From Bacteroidota bacterium (GTDB lineage Bacteria > Bacteroidota > Bacteroidia > Cytophagales > Cyclobacteriaceae), in contig JADFHN010000020.1 in the NCBI GenBank assembly GCA_022567155.1, positions 1-56,254 on the forward strand: DNA of 56,254 nt, given 5' to 3'. Under the pieces are notes generated by a model, which ran no database searches, was not told the DNA's origin, and worked only from the letters and a program-made list of their open reading frames with translations. Position 1 is the stretch's first letter; every line of letters begins with the position of its first letter. The translations under genes and the position numbers were made by a program. Below, in pieces: positions 1-10,177 of the stretch.

Positions 1-2
1 GC

Positions 3-1262
3 TCAGAGGACAAACCGATTAGCCATAAATTGATTTTGGGAAAGAATTTCCGTATTCGTTTTATGAACAATATTGTATAAATCAGTTAAATCGTTTGGGT
101 CTTTTACACTTACAGTAAATCTACTTTCATAACTATCGACACATTTATTACCAATGGGCTCCCAAATATCGTTTCTGCAGTCATCAGTCCGGATGGTGTA
201 ATGAGCGTAGTCCACGATTTCATTTTTTTCAAGGTTGTTGATAATTGATGTTATTTCAGTACAGTTCAGGCTTGTTAAAGACTTGGCAACCACATGTTTG
301 TAGTCGTAATACTGATATTTTATAACATCTGATACTGAAATCTCTTCAAAGATGCCTTGTGCGTTGATGAAGTTTTCGATATCCTCATCTGAAGTGACGC
401 TATAAATACCGATCAATACATAGTCATTGGATATTTCCTCTAACCATAGTTTTTCATCCTGATAGTAGTAAAAGCCCTCATAAGAGCATGTATCAATGTT
501 GGTTGTTAAAAGTGAATCTACCACCAGTTTTATTATGTTAGGTTCAGCTATTTCAAACAAACCTGTTTCATAAAAGTAGTTGGCCATTTGTAAGGCGTCG
601 CCCTTCGAAGCTTTATTTGCTCTTAGCGTAAACCAATCCTTTAAAAATGTATTTTGCTCTAATTTTTCTGTATTTGTCTTTTGAACAATTTTATCCAAAT
701 CAGTTAAATCGTTCGGGTTATTTACTTTGACATAAAACAGATCACTATAGCTATCTACACATTTATTGCCAATCTGTTCCCCAATAAGGTTAGTACAATC
801 ATCCGTCTGGATTGTATAATGAACGTAGTCAACAAATCCATTTGTTTCAATTTCATTGATGACAGAAGTTATCCCATAACAGTCATTACCAACTAAAAAC
901 TTAGCAACAACATGTTTAAATCTGTAATTGGGATATCTAATGACATCAGATGCTGAAATACCTTTGAAGATGCCTTGTGAGTTAACGAAATACACGATAT
1001 CGTCGTCTGTAGTGGAGCTATCAATACTGATCAGAATGAAGTCACTCGATAATTCCTCAAGCCATTTTTTTTCATTGTTATCGTAGTAATAGCCATCAAA
1101 TAAGCATGTATCTTCGTATTCAAACTTATAACTCTCACAACCAATTAAAAAGGTACTTAGCAAGGCTGGAAATCCTACGAATCTTGTTATTGTGTAACAC
1201 CTTATGAATGTTGTTAATAGTTTACTCTTCAAACTCTGTATTGATGAAACCATTTTCCGCAT
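3..1262 (-). CDS. Lipoprotein with two S8-peptidase-prodomain-like repeats, probably truncated by a nonsense mutation
   Basis: Open frame of 419 codons ending in TGA at 3-5. The N-terminus has a hydrophobic stretch ending in LIGC, a plausible lipobox. The rest is two tandem repeats of about 190 residues, each starting D-T-C-x-x-(E/D)-G-(F/Y)-Y-Y and ending in a NPNDLTDL / TNTE segment. Repeat 1 continues to FYETGLFEIAEPN, which resembles the region just before the catalytic domain of Bacteroidetes S8 (subtilisin-like) peptidases. Repeat 2 stops at NRFVL; the TGA aligns with the Arg of repeat 1 (TLRA) and the next codon starts GC (Ala), so the stop looks like a CGA to TGA change. The catalytic domain, if any, would lie left of the window. 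Start uncertain: Met1 or Met4. Confidence 0.6.
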   Translation of the reverse strand: MRKMVSSIQSLKSKLLTTFIRCYTITRFVGFPALLSTFLIGCESYKFEYEDTCLFDGYYYDNNEKKWLEELSSDFILISIDSSTTDDDIVYFVNSQGIFKGISASDVIRYPNYRFKHVVAKFLVGNDCYGITSVINEIETNGFVDYVHYTIQTDDCTNLIGEQIGNKCVDSYSDLFYVKVNNPNDLTDLDKIVQKTNTEKLEQNTFLKDWFTLRANKASKGDALQMANYFYETGLFEIAEPNIIKLVVDSLLTTNIDTCSYEGFYYYQDEKLWLEEISNDYVLIGIYSVTSDEDIENFINAQGIFEEISVSDVIKYQYYDYKHVVAKSLTSLNCTEITSIINNLEKNEIVDYAHYTIRTDDCRNDIWEPIGNKCVDSYESRFTVSVKDPNDLTDLYNIVHKTNTEILSQNQFMANRFVL

Positions 1263-1410
1263 ACATCATTAATTTGCTACCCTCAATTGCGAAGCTTTGA
1301 TTACTGATGTAAAGGTAAAGAGTAAATTGAATATGAGGAAGCGTTGTGTAGTCACATTGAACCAAAACCATCAAGGTCATGAGGACTATTATAGTTTTAA
1401 TATTTTTCAA
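1222..1410 (-). CDS. Small putative lipoprotein
   Basis: 62-residue ORF with a classical signal sequence (positively charged start, hydrophobic core) ending in LVQC, a possible lipobox at about residue 19. The remainder has no recognised domain. Its 3' end overlaps the start of the next minus-strand gene by 41 bases in another frame, so translational coupling or a frame change between the two is possible. Function unknown. Confidence 0.4.
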   Translation of the reverse strand: MKNIKTIIVLMTLMVLVQCDYTTLPHIQFTLYLYISNQSFAIEGSKLMMYAENGFINTEFEE

Positions 1411-1654
1411 TATTTACCTGGTAAACTTAAATGAAAAATCACCATCTACATCTTCAACCTAACTTTCCACCACTGGATCTGATAGGTGAAGCTAACGAAC
1501 AAGAACAATAAAAGTCAATGATGTTGGTCATATTACGGATGGGGTGATACAGATTGAATGGTATCCTCTCATAAATTAACTTTGCATGTAAAGAAAAGGA
1601 CTCTGTGATAATGAGAAAATGAGATAAGCACTGGCACGGGTTAAAGCTTAAATT

Positions 1655-2185
1655 CTAGTCCGATACAGATTTGTTACGTATAAGATAAACCTGAAGTCCT
1701 GCAAGAAATAGGAGCCTTTGCTCTTTTTGATAGTAAAACATCCCTTCCACGGAAACATTCTTCGCGATAAAATAGCCTATCCCTAATCCAAGTTGGAAAT
1801 CGGTACTTCTATATGTCTCCTTATCATCGGTTACATTAAAACTCCAAGACCAGTTATGACCGGCGTGCATGATCCCAATCCATCTTGGGACAATGGGCAC
1901 ATAGTACCTAACCAGGGGACCCAGGTAAAGGTAATGCCTACGTCTTGAAGGGAAGTTATCATAGTCGCTTCCGGAATAAGAATAACCCAGGCGTGCACCA
2001 ACAATGAAATTATCAAATAGAAAATATCCAACATCAGGAGCAACACCCGCATTGAAATTCTTACCGAATTCCGACTTATTATAGTTAGCTGATATGTAAC
2101 CACCTATCCCTATATCACCCTTAAATGTCTGGGGGTATGAGCGGATTGAAAACAAGCAAAGAACTACCAAAAGAAGATTTTTCAT
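1655..2185 (-). CDS. Outer membrane beta-barrel protein (small porin-like)
   Basis: 176 residues with a signal peptide (MKNLLLVVLCLFSIRSYPQ), followed by alternating hydrophobic/polar strands rich in G, Y and F and repeated G-x-G-Y turns, as in Bacteroidetes outer-membrane beta-barrel domains of about 8 strands. Ligand or role cannot be read from the sequence. It stands alone, with no close co-directional partner. Confidence 0.65.
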   Translation of the reverse strand: MKNLLLVVLCLFSIRSYPQTFKGDIGIGGYISANYNKSEFGKNFNAGVAPDVGYFLFDNFIVGARLGYSYSGSDYDNFPSRRRHYLYLGPLVRYYVPIVPRWIGIMHAGHNWSWSFNVTDDKETYRSTDFQLGLGIGYFIAKNVSVEGMFYYQKEQRLLFLAGLQVYLIRNKSVSD

Positions 2186-2351
2186 AGTTTCAAAATATTT
2201 AATTCATTTTACACACCTATCACATCTGTGTCATTGGAGATGACGTCCAGGAAGCTCAGAATTAATAGATATTTCATAAGTATAAAGTTCACATTAAATT
2301 TACCAAGTTGCCTTAGTATTAGTATAAATGCTCCCGAAGTATATGGTTTTT

Positions 2352-3665
2352 TTAAAAGCTAACCGTTTCCTCTTCTGCAACCTCCACATGTCCGTTTGGG
2401 TTGATACGTGCCAGGGTGACAGTTTTTATTTCATTAATGAGGGCAGGATCATATCTGGCGGCCACACGAATATAATTACGTGTAAAACCATGTATCATTC
2501 CCCCTTTGATATCATTTTCAAAAAGTACGGTTTCGGTTTTGCCGAGGTTTTCTTCATAAAATCGCCTTCTTTTTTTCTCCGACAGATTTCGCAGCATTTT
2601 GCTTCGTTGATGTCGCTCGTAAACAGGTACTACGCCTTCCATTTTTACGGCCAGGGTGTCAGGGCGCTCGGAGTACGTAAATACATGAAGGTATGAAACA
2701 TTCAGTTCGTTGATAAACGTATATGATTTCAGAAATTCTGCTTCTGTTTCGCCAGGAAAACCCACGATCACGTCCACGCCAATACATGCATTTGGGAGTA
2801 GTTGCTTAATTGTGCGTACACGCTCATGATATAATTCAGTAAAATACCTCCGCTTCATAAGCTGCAGGATTTTGTTTGAGCCGGATTGCAGGGGTATGTG
2901 AAAATGAGGAACAAACCGGTTTGATTTTGCCACAAATTCAATGATTTCGTTCGTTAGCAGGTTGGGCTCTATGGAAGATATCCGGAACCGGTCAACGCCT
3001 TCCACCTCATCGAGGGCAATTATCAGGTCAATAAACTTTTCTTTTCTCCGTCCGTTCCAAATGCCAAAATCACCCGTATTTACACCTGTGAGTACAATTT
3101 CTTTTACCCCTGATCCGGCGATTTCTTTTGCCGAATCAACTACGTTGCTTATCATTCCGCTGCGGCTTTTACCCCGCGCAAGCGGGATTGTGCAAAAGGC
3201 ACATCCGTAATTACATCCATCCTGCACTTTAAGAAAAGTGCGTGTACGATCGTTAATTGACCAGGAGGGATTAAACCGGATTGCCTCATTTATCTTTGAA
3301 GCTAATACAACCGGTTCATTTTTTCGTTCGAACCCCTCCAGCAACTCCATGAGTCTGAACTTTTCAGCTGCTCCAAGCACGGCATCTACACCTGGAATTT
3401 CTGAAATTTCCCGGGGTTTGAGTTGCGCATAACAACCTACCAAAGCAATAAAGGCTCCGGGTGATATGCTCCTAGCCTCCCGGACTATTTTCCTGCATTT
3501 TTTATCGGCATTTTCTGTGACCGAGCAGGTATTGATGATAAAGATATCAGGTGAGTCAGCAAAGTCAACTTTTTGGTATCCGTCCGATTCAAACATCCTT
3601 GACAGGGTGGATGTTTCGGAAAAGTTGAGTTTACATCCAAGGGTATAAAAGGTAACCTTTTTCAT
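2352..3665 (-). CDS. mtaB: tRNA t6A37 methylthiotransferase MtaB
   Basis: Radical-SAM methylthiotransferase that converts t6A at tRNA position 37 to ms2t6A. The N-terminal MTTase domain (UPF0004) starts TLGCKLNFSET and includes INTCSVTENADKKCRK and VGCYAQ, giving the cysteines for one iron-sulfur cluster. The radical-SAM cluster motif CNYGCAFC follows at about residue 155 and the SPASM-like/TRAM region is C-terminal. The TLGCKLN start and overall length of about 437 residues point to MtaB rather than MiaB or RimO. The frame is open further upstream to 3734, but homologues begin at MKKVTFYTLGC, so I place the start at 3665 (3671 is also possible). Confidence 0.9.
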   Translation of the reverse strand: MKKVTFYTLGCKLNFSETSTLSRMFESDGYQKVDFADSPDIFIINTCSVTENADKKCRKIVREARSISPGAFIALVGCYAQLKPREISEIPGVDAVLGAAEKFRLMELLEGFERKNEPVVLASKINEAIRFNPSWSINDRTRTFLKVQDGCNYGCAFCTIPLARGKSRSGMISNVVDSAKEIAGSGVKEIVLTGVNTGDFGIWNGRRKEKFIDLIIALDEVEGVDRFRISSIEPNLLTNEIIEFVAKSNRFVPHFHIPLQSGSNKILQLMKRRYFTELYHERVRTIKQLLPNACIGVDVIVGFPGETEAEFLKSYTFINELNVSYLHVFTYSERPDTLAVKMEGVVPVYERHQRSKMLRNLSEKKRRRFYEENLGKTETVLFENDIKGGMIHGFTRNYIRVAARYDPALINEIKTVTLARINPNGHVEVAEEETVSF

Positions 3666-3905
3666 GTTCATTAAATCACAGTATGCAAAAGTAAAGAACA
3701 CCTCTTTAAATACCTTCATTGATGTGTAAGACACAAAATATTAGTTTAGGAAAAAGAGAATATAAATTCCGGATCAGGGCAATAAATTATTCAAAATTGA
3801 CATGATATTGAAAAAATAAAGAAAACAGGATAAAAAATAGCCCAAAAATTTTAAGAATTATGTATTTCGTATATTTTTGAGGAAATTTTAAAACAGATAA
3901 AAATT

Positions 3906-6068
3906 ATGGCCGAATTAAGATTCAAAGCACTGGAAATAGTGGAAAAGCGTTCCACTGAAAGGGTTTTCCCTCCTTCTGAAAAAATTTCAGATTATTTTGC
4001 AGAAGATGCCTTCACATTGGATAAAATGAAGGCAACGCTCTCGCCAGACGTATATAAGCGTGTGGCAAAAGCCATAGAAAGAGGTACCAAAATTGATGAA
4101 GTAACGGCGGATTCCGTAGCATCTGCAGCAAAAATGTGGGCAATATCAAAAGGCGTGACCCATTACACGCACTGGTTTCAACCGCTTACCGGCGCCACTG
4201 CTGAAAAACATGATTCTTTTTACGATGCACAATCAGGTATTGAAAAGTTCAAAGGTACCATGCTGGTGCAGCAGGAGCCTGACGCCTCTTCCTTTCCACA
4301 CGGAGGTATAAGAAGTACCTTTGAAGCACGTGGATATACCGCATGGGATCCAAGCTCACCTTTGTTTATATGGGGAAGAACACTATGTATTCCCTGTGTG
4401 TTCGTTTCATATACCGGAGAAGCGCTTGATTACAAAGCTCCGCTGATGAAGGCAGTGGATGCTGTAAACATAGCGGCGACCAGGGTTTGCCAGTATTTCG
4501 ACCGGAATGTAACACGTGTAAATGCCTCATTGGGGTGCGAGCAGGAATACTTTGTGGTTGACCGCGCTTTATTTAATGCCCGCCCCGATCTGGTGATGAC
4601 AGGCAGAACAGTTTTCGGGCATAACCCCGCTCGTGGCCAGCAGCTTGATGATCATTATTTCGGTGCCATCCCCAGCAGGGTGTATAATTATATCAAAGAT
4701 TTTGAGATAGAGGCGTTAAAACTTGGTATTCCCGTAACCACGAGGCACAATGAGGTGGCTCCAAGTCAGTTTGAAATTGCCCCCCTTTTTGAAGACATAA
4801 ATGTAGCTACGGACCATAATCAGCTGCTTATGGACGTAATGAAAAGGGTATCAGCAAGGCACAATCTAAAAGTTTTGTTTCATGAAAAACCCTTTGCAGG
4901 ATTAAATGGAAACGGGAAGCATAATAACTGGTCGCTTATAACCAATACCGGAGTAAACCTGTTTCAGCCTAGTAGTTCCGCCCGGGAGAACCTGCAATTC
5001 CTCGTGTTTTTGATTTGCACCATCAAAGCTGTGCATGAATATAATGACCTTTTACGTGCTTCCATTGCATCGGCAGGCAACGATCACCGGCTTGGCGCCA
5101 ACGAAGCTCCTCCTGCAATTATGTCCGTATTTATTGGCTCTGAGCTTACCGCAGTACTCGACGAGATGGAAAAAAGTGGCAACATACGCCTTGATAAAGG
5201 CGAAAACATGTATATGAAACTCGGAATAGATAAAATTCCTGAAATTATACTTGATAAAACGGACAGAAACAGGACCTCACCATTTGCATTTACAGGAAAC
5301 AAATTTGAGTTCAGGGCTGTGGGAGGTTCTGAGAATGTAGCTGCGTCGATGACCGTATTGAATCTGATCGTTGCCGACCAGCTCACGAAATTTAAAGCGG
5401 CGATTGATGTTCAAATTGAAAAAGGAAAGGATAAGAAAGTAGCCATTGCCAATGTTTTGAGGCAGTATATAAAAGAGTCAAAAGCAATTCGTTTCGAGGG
5501 AGACAACTATTCCGAGGCATGGATAAAAGAAGCAAAGAAAAGGGGATTGCCCAATATAAAAAATACACCTGAAGCGCTTTTGGCGTATCAAACCCCGAAA
5601 GTCCGGACACTTTTCGGGAAATACGGCGTTTTGTCTAATCGTGAAATTGATGCACGCCAGGAAATTAAGCTGGAAAATTACATTCTGAAAATTCAGATTG
5701 AATCGAGAGTGATCGTAGATTTGGTGCTGAACCATATTATACCAACAGCTTCAAAATACCAGAATACATTGATTAAAAATGCACTGGGCTTGAAAGAGCT
5801 GGAGATGGATAATTCGGAAGTCAGGAAATCAATTGATGGGATATCCAAACTGATTAAAACCATCTCTACCGAGGCTTACAAGATGACTGAAGAGCGAAAA
5901 AGAATCAATAAAATTGAAGACAACGCAGAAAAAGCAGCTGCATATTGCAACGACATAAAAGAGAAATACTTTGATCAAATAAGATATGCCGTAGATAAGC
6001 TGGAACTCCAGATTGATGATGAAGACTGGCCGCTGGTGAAATATCGGGAGATGTTGTTTTTAAGATAG
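3906..6068 (+). CDS. glnN: Glutamine synthetase type III
   Basis: ATP-dependent synthesis of glutamine from glutamate and ammonia, in the cytoplasm. At 720 residues it has the length of GSIII enzymes, much longer than GSI. Visible motifs: the GSIII N-terminal region (QQEPDASSFPHGGIRSTFEA), the metal/substrate motif LGCEQEYFVVD, NEVAPSQFEIAPLFED, the ATP-loop-type NGNGKHNNWSL and GNDHRLGANEAPPAI. The C-terminal helical extension (about 560-720) is typical of the family. The start ATG is preceded by an AT-rich 170-base leader; no classical Shine-Dalgarno is visible. Stand-alone gene facing away from mtaB. Confidence 0.95.
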   Translation: MAELRFKALEIVEKRSTERVFPPSEKISDYFAEDAFTLDKMKATLSPDVYKRVAKAIERGTKIDEVTADSVASAAKMWAISKGVTHYTHWFQPLTGATAEKHDSFYDAQSGIEKFKGTMLVQQEPDASSFPHGGIRSTFEARGYTAWDPSSPLFIWGRTLCIPCVFVSYTGEALDYKAPLMKAVDAVNIAATRVCQYFDRNVTRVNASLGCEQEYFVVDRALFNARPDLVMTGRTVFGHNPARGQQLDDHYFGAIPSRVYNYIKDFEIEALKLGIPVTTRHNEVAPSQFEIAPLFEDINVATDHNQLLMDVMKRVSARHNLKVLFHEKPFAGLNGNGKHNNWSLITNTGVNLFQPSSSARENLQFLVFLICTIKAVHEYNDLLRASIASAGNDHRLGANEAPPAIMSVFIGSELTAVLDEMEKSGNIRLDKGENMYMKLGIDKIPEIILDKTDRNRTSPFAFTGNKFEFRAVGGSENVAASMTVLNLIVADQLTKFKAAIDVQIEKGKDKKVAIANVLRQYIKESKAIRFEGDNYSEAWIKEAKKRGLPNIKNTPEALLAYQTPKVRTLFGKYGVLSNREIDARQEIKLENYILKIQIESRVIVDLVLNHIIPTASKYQNTLIKNALGLKELEMDNSEVRKSIDGISKLIKTISTEAYKMTEERKRINKIEDNAEKAAAYCNDIKEKYFDQIRYAVDKLELQIDDEDWPLVKYREMLFLR

Positions 6069-6407
6069 AAAAAGAGGGCTGGCAGACCTCTGAAACCTGT
6101 CAGCTACTAATGACTAAATATCCTAAAATGCTGATTGTCAACTAACTCTAATTCCCCTCCGACGCCGTGCCTGCCGGATTTGTAATCAGTGGGAGCAAGC
6201 CGAATCTCAGCTCAAATTTTTATCGCCTTGAAAATCTGGGCAAAGTCAAAGGCTTTAACCCAAAATTGTCAATAGGATTAACAATTTTGCCCTATGGGCA
6301 GACGAAAGTCATTGATAAACAATGACTTCATCTGGGTAAACCCAGGCATCCCGCCTTGGCGGGATCGCCTGCACTTCGTGCAAAAAGTTCTAATGAACTT
6401 TTTGGGT
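6069..6407. other. Intergenic region with several hairpins
   Basis: No gene seen. It contains a perfect 9-base inverted repeat (arms 6261-6269 and 6281-6289, caaaattgt/acaattttg) that recurs with the same spacing at 43280-43310. Further short palindromes lie at about 6347-6366 (cccgccttggcggg) and 6376-6405. They lie between convergent genes and may act as terminators. Confidence 0.5.
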
Positions 6408-7307
6408 TTAATAACTTGTGATATCATCGTACCCACTTTTTTCACTACTCATATCCAGAATAGCTTCCTTGATCAGCCGGGGATTGTTCCAGGGGATAAA
6501 GTGGTTAATGTTTTCATAATACCGGATGTCCACTTCGGCATTTATGAGCATTCTTTCTGCAAACTCTGCATTCTTTGGATTTACCAGACTGTCTTTACCA
6601 CCTTGTATAATCGTTACCGGTATTCTGATATCCTTCCAATGTGGCAGCATATGCTTTAATTCCTGTTTAAGAAAATATATCTCGTCATTGGTTACACGCA
6701 ATGAACGCGGTACTACCCAGTTCAACATTGACAATCGCAACGGACCGCGCCAATATTCGCTTGGTTCCAGCTCTGGATCAATGGAAGGGGCTACCATGAT
6801 CACACCTCCCACCAGTTCGGGATACTGCATCGCTATTTTAGCAATAACCGGCCCGCCAAGCGAATGTCCAACCAGTATTGGCAGTTTATCATATCTGTTA
6901 AGCTCCAGAACCGGTTTTATCAGTTCGGCCTGACGCAATAGTGAAGGTTCGGCTATGCCGAAATCAGAGTATCCGTAACCCGGTCGGTCTACCGATATCA
7001 GCCTGAAATTATCAAGCAACTCTTTATCGGCCATAAACGCAATAAAGGTGCTCCAGGAGCCCGGAGCGCCGTGAAAAAAGATAACCATTTGTGAAGTTTC
7101 TTTTCCTATGTCTGCAAAGTAAATTGTGCGACCGTCTGTTTTATAACTTTTCAGACTGGGCTGTTGCCCGGAATCTTTGAAATATTCATAAACTTCCGAT
7201 TTGCTCATTCTGAACTGAAAGCATCCGGATGTGAGTTGCGTGAATAATAAAAGCAGGAATGCTGCAATTATCAGCCGTTTGATGGGTTTACGAATGGGAA
7301 AAATCAT
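6408..7307 (-). CDS. Alpha/beta hydrolase, predicted lipoprotein
   Basis: 299 residues. N-terminal signal with LTSGC lipobox (about residue 29), so probably anchored in a periplasm-facing membrane leaflet. Alpha/beta-hydrolase fold motifs: oxyanion HGAPGSW, nucleophile elbow GHSLGG, acid in QGGKDSLVNP and catalytic His in NINHFIPW. Substrate not predictable. It follows the S41 peptidase gene by 24 bases on the same strand and is probably co-transcribed with it. Confidence 0.8.
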   Translation of the reverse strand: MIFPIRKPIKRLIIAAFLLLLFTQLTSGCFQFRMSKSEVYEYFKDSGQQPSLKSYKTDGRTIYFADIGKETSQMVIFFHGAPGSWSTFIAFMADKELLDNFRLISVDRPGYGYSDFGIAEPSLLRQAELIKPVLELNRYDKLPILVGHSLGGPVIAKIAMQYPELVGGVIMVAPSIDPELEPSEYWRGPLRLSMLNWVVPRSLRVTNDEIYFLKQELKHMLPHWKDIRIPVTIIQGGKDSLVNPKNAEFAERMLINAEVDIRYYENINHFIPWNNPRLIKEAILDMSSEKSGYDDITSY

Positions 7308-7331
7308 AGAGAAAGCATGTTGAATACTGGA

Positions 7332-8972
7332 TCACTCCAGTACACGGGCATATTTTTCAGAGCTGGAAAGTATATCTATGGTTTTTTGTATAAACGGATC
7401 TTCATCAAATCCGGCTTCGATGGCTCCGTGTTCCAGATAATACCGTGAAACGATTTCTTTTTCCAGGAGCCTGACAATATCTTCTTTATACCTGTAAATA
7501 TCTGATTTTTTTTGCTTTTGGATTTTGTCCTGCAATTGCTTATACGCATGTTCAATAACTTTCCAGTTTCCTTCTTTCTGGCTGTATGATTTCAGGTTTA
7601 ACAGGTCTTCTTCAGCATTGGTTTTGAAGGTAAATCCCTCCTTATTCAACCATTTTAAAAACATTTCATATTCTTCTTCCGACAAATGAAATTGTACGGG
7701 GACCGCAATTTTTTCATGATCATGATGAAATATCGTGGCATATTGGAAAATAAATCCCTGTGTTGTAAGCGACTGAACAACGGGTGGTAAATGATGTTCT
7801 TCAATTTCAATATCAGGATCTATTCCACCTCCATCGAATACAGTGCGGCCGTTTCTTGTCTTGAAAGCAGTGATAAGTGAATCAGGCACTGATCCAACAC
7901 TCCCGTCAGGCCTCCGGTGGGCATAATCCAGCATCTGAATGCATCTGCCGCTTGGTACGTAATATTTTGCAGTGGTTATCTTGAGTTGGGCGTTATAGCT
8001 CAGGCGGCGGGTGGTTTGTACCAGCCCTTTTCCATAAGACTTCTGACCTACAAGGAATCCACGGTCATAATCCTGAATTACCCCGGCTACAATTTCTGAC
8101 GCAGAGGCACTGCCGCTGTTGATCAGTATTGCCAGTGGGATTTTGGTATCCAAAGGGTCAAACATAGCCCTGTAAGCAGTATTATTTTCTTCTATTTTTC
8201 CTTTGGTGCTTACAATAGCTGATCCTTTGGGAAGAAATATATTTGAAATGTTAACTGCCTCAACAAGGAGGCCGCCCGGATTCCCTCTCAGATCAAGAAT
8301 GATACTCAGTGCTCCTTGTTTTTTAAGATTGTTTACGGCATTCTTTACATTTCTGGAAGCATTATATGTAAATTCGTTGAGTTTGATGTAGCCCACATTT
8401 TCTTTCAGAAGGCCGTAAAAAGGCACATTTTCGATGGTTATTTTTTCCCTTGCAATTCGGAAATCCATTGGTGCATCAAAACCATATCTTTTTACCGTAA
8501 GTATCACCTCCGTCACATTCTGGCCTTTCAAAAGCTTGTTTATATCATCACGCGACTTGTCTGTAATACTTATATGATTAATGGCCAGCACCTGATCACC
8601 GATCTGTAATTTGCTGCCATGCGCAGGATAACCTTCAAAGATCATGGAAATGTATGTTTTGTCTTCAATTTGAATTGTTGAGGCGCCGATTCCTCCGTAC
8701 TGGCCTGTATTGAGTGTCCTGAAATCTTCAATACGGTCTTCAGAAATATAGGTGGTGTAGGGATCAAGCGATGCAAGCATGGCGTCGATGCCCGATTTCA
8801 TTAGTTTATTAGGATTTGTTTCGTCCACATAAAACGCGTTAACTTCTTTATACAGAGATGCAAAAATGCTCATGCTCCGCGTTATCTTAAAAAACCTGTC
8901 ATTGAAGCTAAATGCAGTAAAAAGCAATAGCATGGTGAGCATTGTCAGGAAAAACAGTTTTTTTTGTTTCAT
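7332..8972 (-). CDS. S41 family C-terminal processing peptidase (CtpA/Prc-like)
   Basis: 546 residues. N-terminal membrane segment (LFFLTMLTMLLLFTAFSF), then a PDZ domain (about 85-175, with YGGIGAS and GDQVLAIN), then the S41 core with LRGNPGGLL, the nucleophile in NSGSASASEIVAG and the general-base Lys in GQKSYGKGLVQ. The Ser/Lys dyad is intact. A long charged C-terminal extension (about 420-546) is typical of Bacteroidetes members. Acts on periplasmic proteins at their C-termini. Likely first gene of a two-gene unit with the hydrolase. Confidence 0.9.
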   Translation of the reverse strand: MKQKKLFFLTMLTMLLLFTAFSFNDRFFKITRSMSIFASLYKEVNAFYVDETNPNKLMKSGIDAMLASLDPYTTYISEDRIEDFRTLNTGQYGGIGASTIQIEDKTYISMIFEGYPAHGSKLQIGDQVLAINHISITDKSRDDINKLLKGQNVTEVILTVKRYGFDAPMDFRIAREKITIENVPFYGLLKENVGYIKLNEFTYNASRNVKNAVNNLKKQGALSIILDLRGNPGGLLVEAVNISNIFLPKGSAIVSTKGKIEENNTAYRAMFDPLDTKIPLAILINSGSASASEIVAGVIQDYDRGFLVGQKSYGKGLVQTTRRLSYNAQLKITTAKYYVPSGRCIQMLDYAHRRPDGSVGSVPDSLITAFKTRNGRTVFDGGGIDPDIEIEEHHLPPVVQSLTTQGFIFQYATIFHHDHEKIAVPVQFHLSEEEYEMFLKWLNKEGFTFKTNAEEDLLNLKSYSQKEGNWKVIEHAYKQLQDKIQKQKKSDIYRYKEDIVRLLEKEIVSRYYLEHGAIEAGFDEDPFIQKTIDILSSSEKYARVLE

Positions 8973-9025
8973 TCTGTAAGTATGGATAATGCGAACTTAT
9001 CACGAATTTACGATAAAACATTAAT

Positions 9026-9241
9026 TCATGTATATGAGTTCGGCAATTTCAGGGCTGTCAGGTGCTTGATTTTTTCCGGATCATAATATTTCAAGTAGCC
9101 TGTAATAGCAAATAACCATACCATAAGCGTAATTTTTAAAAAGATAATGGGGATTACATTATCCCGTAATTCTACAATTGAGATTTTTAACTTATTTTGT
9201 AATCTGTAATCTGTAATGATATTGCCTTGTATTAATTGTGA
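9026..9241 (-). other. Unassigned open frame, possible small membrane protein or gene relic
   Basis: The gap between the S41 gene and the ppk2 relic (8973-9334) has no clear gene. A minus-strand frame is open for 71 codons ending at TGA 9026-9028. It contains one likely membrane segment (FLKITLMVWLFAITGYL) followed by a charged tail, KYYDPEKIKHL. The first ATG is late and no good start is visible, so this may be a relic or chance. A short repeat (taatctg, two copies) lies at about 9200. Confidence 0.2.
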
Positions 9242-9334
9242 CTAATATCATTTTTTAATATCAAATCAAATGGGAATTTGTAAAAGGAAAAGTCAAAGAC
9301 AGGAAAACACATTTGAAAATAATATAAAATCAGA

Positions 9335-10177
9335 ATGGCCAATCACGAGGTATTTTCAATGGAGGATTTGGATAAATTCCACACCAGAGATAAACTACTG
9401 GAATTTCTGAAGGAAAAAGCCTATCCACTTGACAAGGTTTTGGACACATTGCGATATGAGGAGGAACTCATCAGGTTGCAAGGCGAACTTGTAAAGCTTC
9501 AGAACTAGGTGAAAAAGAAGAAAAAAAGAATTGCCATAATTTTTGAAGGTCGTGATGCGGCTGGAAAAGGAGGGGCAATCAGGAGACTCACGGCACACCT
9601 TAACCCGCGACATATGCGGGTAGTGGCGCTGTCCAAGCCCACCCCGGTATAGAAAAAGGGCAGTGGTACTTTCGCTGGTATGTGAAAGAATTGCCAAACC
9701 AGGGAGAGATTGTGTTTTTTGACCGTAGCTGGTACAACCGGGCGGTAGTGGATCCGGGGAATAACCTGTGTAGCAAACAGCAATACGATCTGTTTATGTA
9801 TCAGGTTGCTGAATTTGAGGATATGCTTCATGAAGATGGTATCAAAATCACTAAATTCTGGCTATCAATAAAAAAAATGAACAAAAAAACGCCTGGAATC
9901 TGTAAAAGACGATCCGCTTGCCTCCTGGAAACTAAGTGGGCTGGGTAAGAAAGCTTTGAAACTTTGGGATGAATATACCCGGTTTAAAAAAAGAATGCTG
10001 AAACGCACGGATTTGCCCTTCTGTAAATGGATGATTTTGAATGCTAATTACGCGCCTGCCGTAAGGGTTGAAACCATTAAGCACGTGCTTGCAAATGTGC
10101 CTTATCCGAAAAACAAACAAAGTATAAAATTACTGAAACCAGACACTGGGATTATTTCAACATATAAAGGTGATTAA
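9335..10177 (+). pseudogene. Broken polyphosphate kinase 2 (PPK2)
   Basis: The reading frame of a PPK2 polyphosphate:nucleotide phosphotransferase is recognisable in pieces. They are the start MANHEVFSMEDLDKF at 9335, an in-frame TAG at 9506-9508, the Walker A segment [14 protein letters not shown], a frame change at about 9650 before KGQWYFRWYVKELP, the lid/Walker B segment FFDRSWYNRAVVDPG, a second frame change in a run of seven A at about 9884, then KRLESVKDDPLASWKLS to the end at STYKGD. All family landmarks are present but one stop and two frameshifts separate them, so this is a recent pseudogene unless the homopolymer changes are sequencing errors. Confidence 0.85.
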
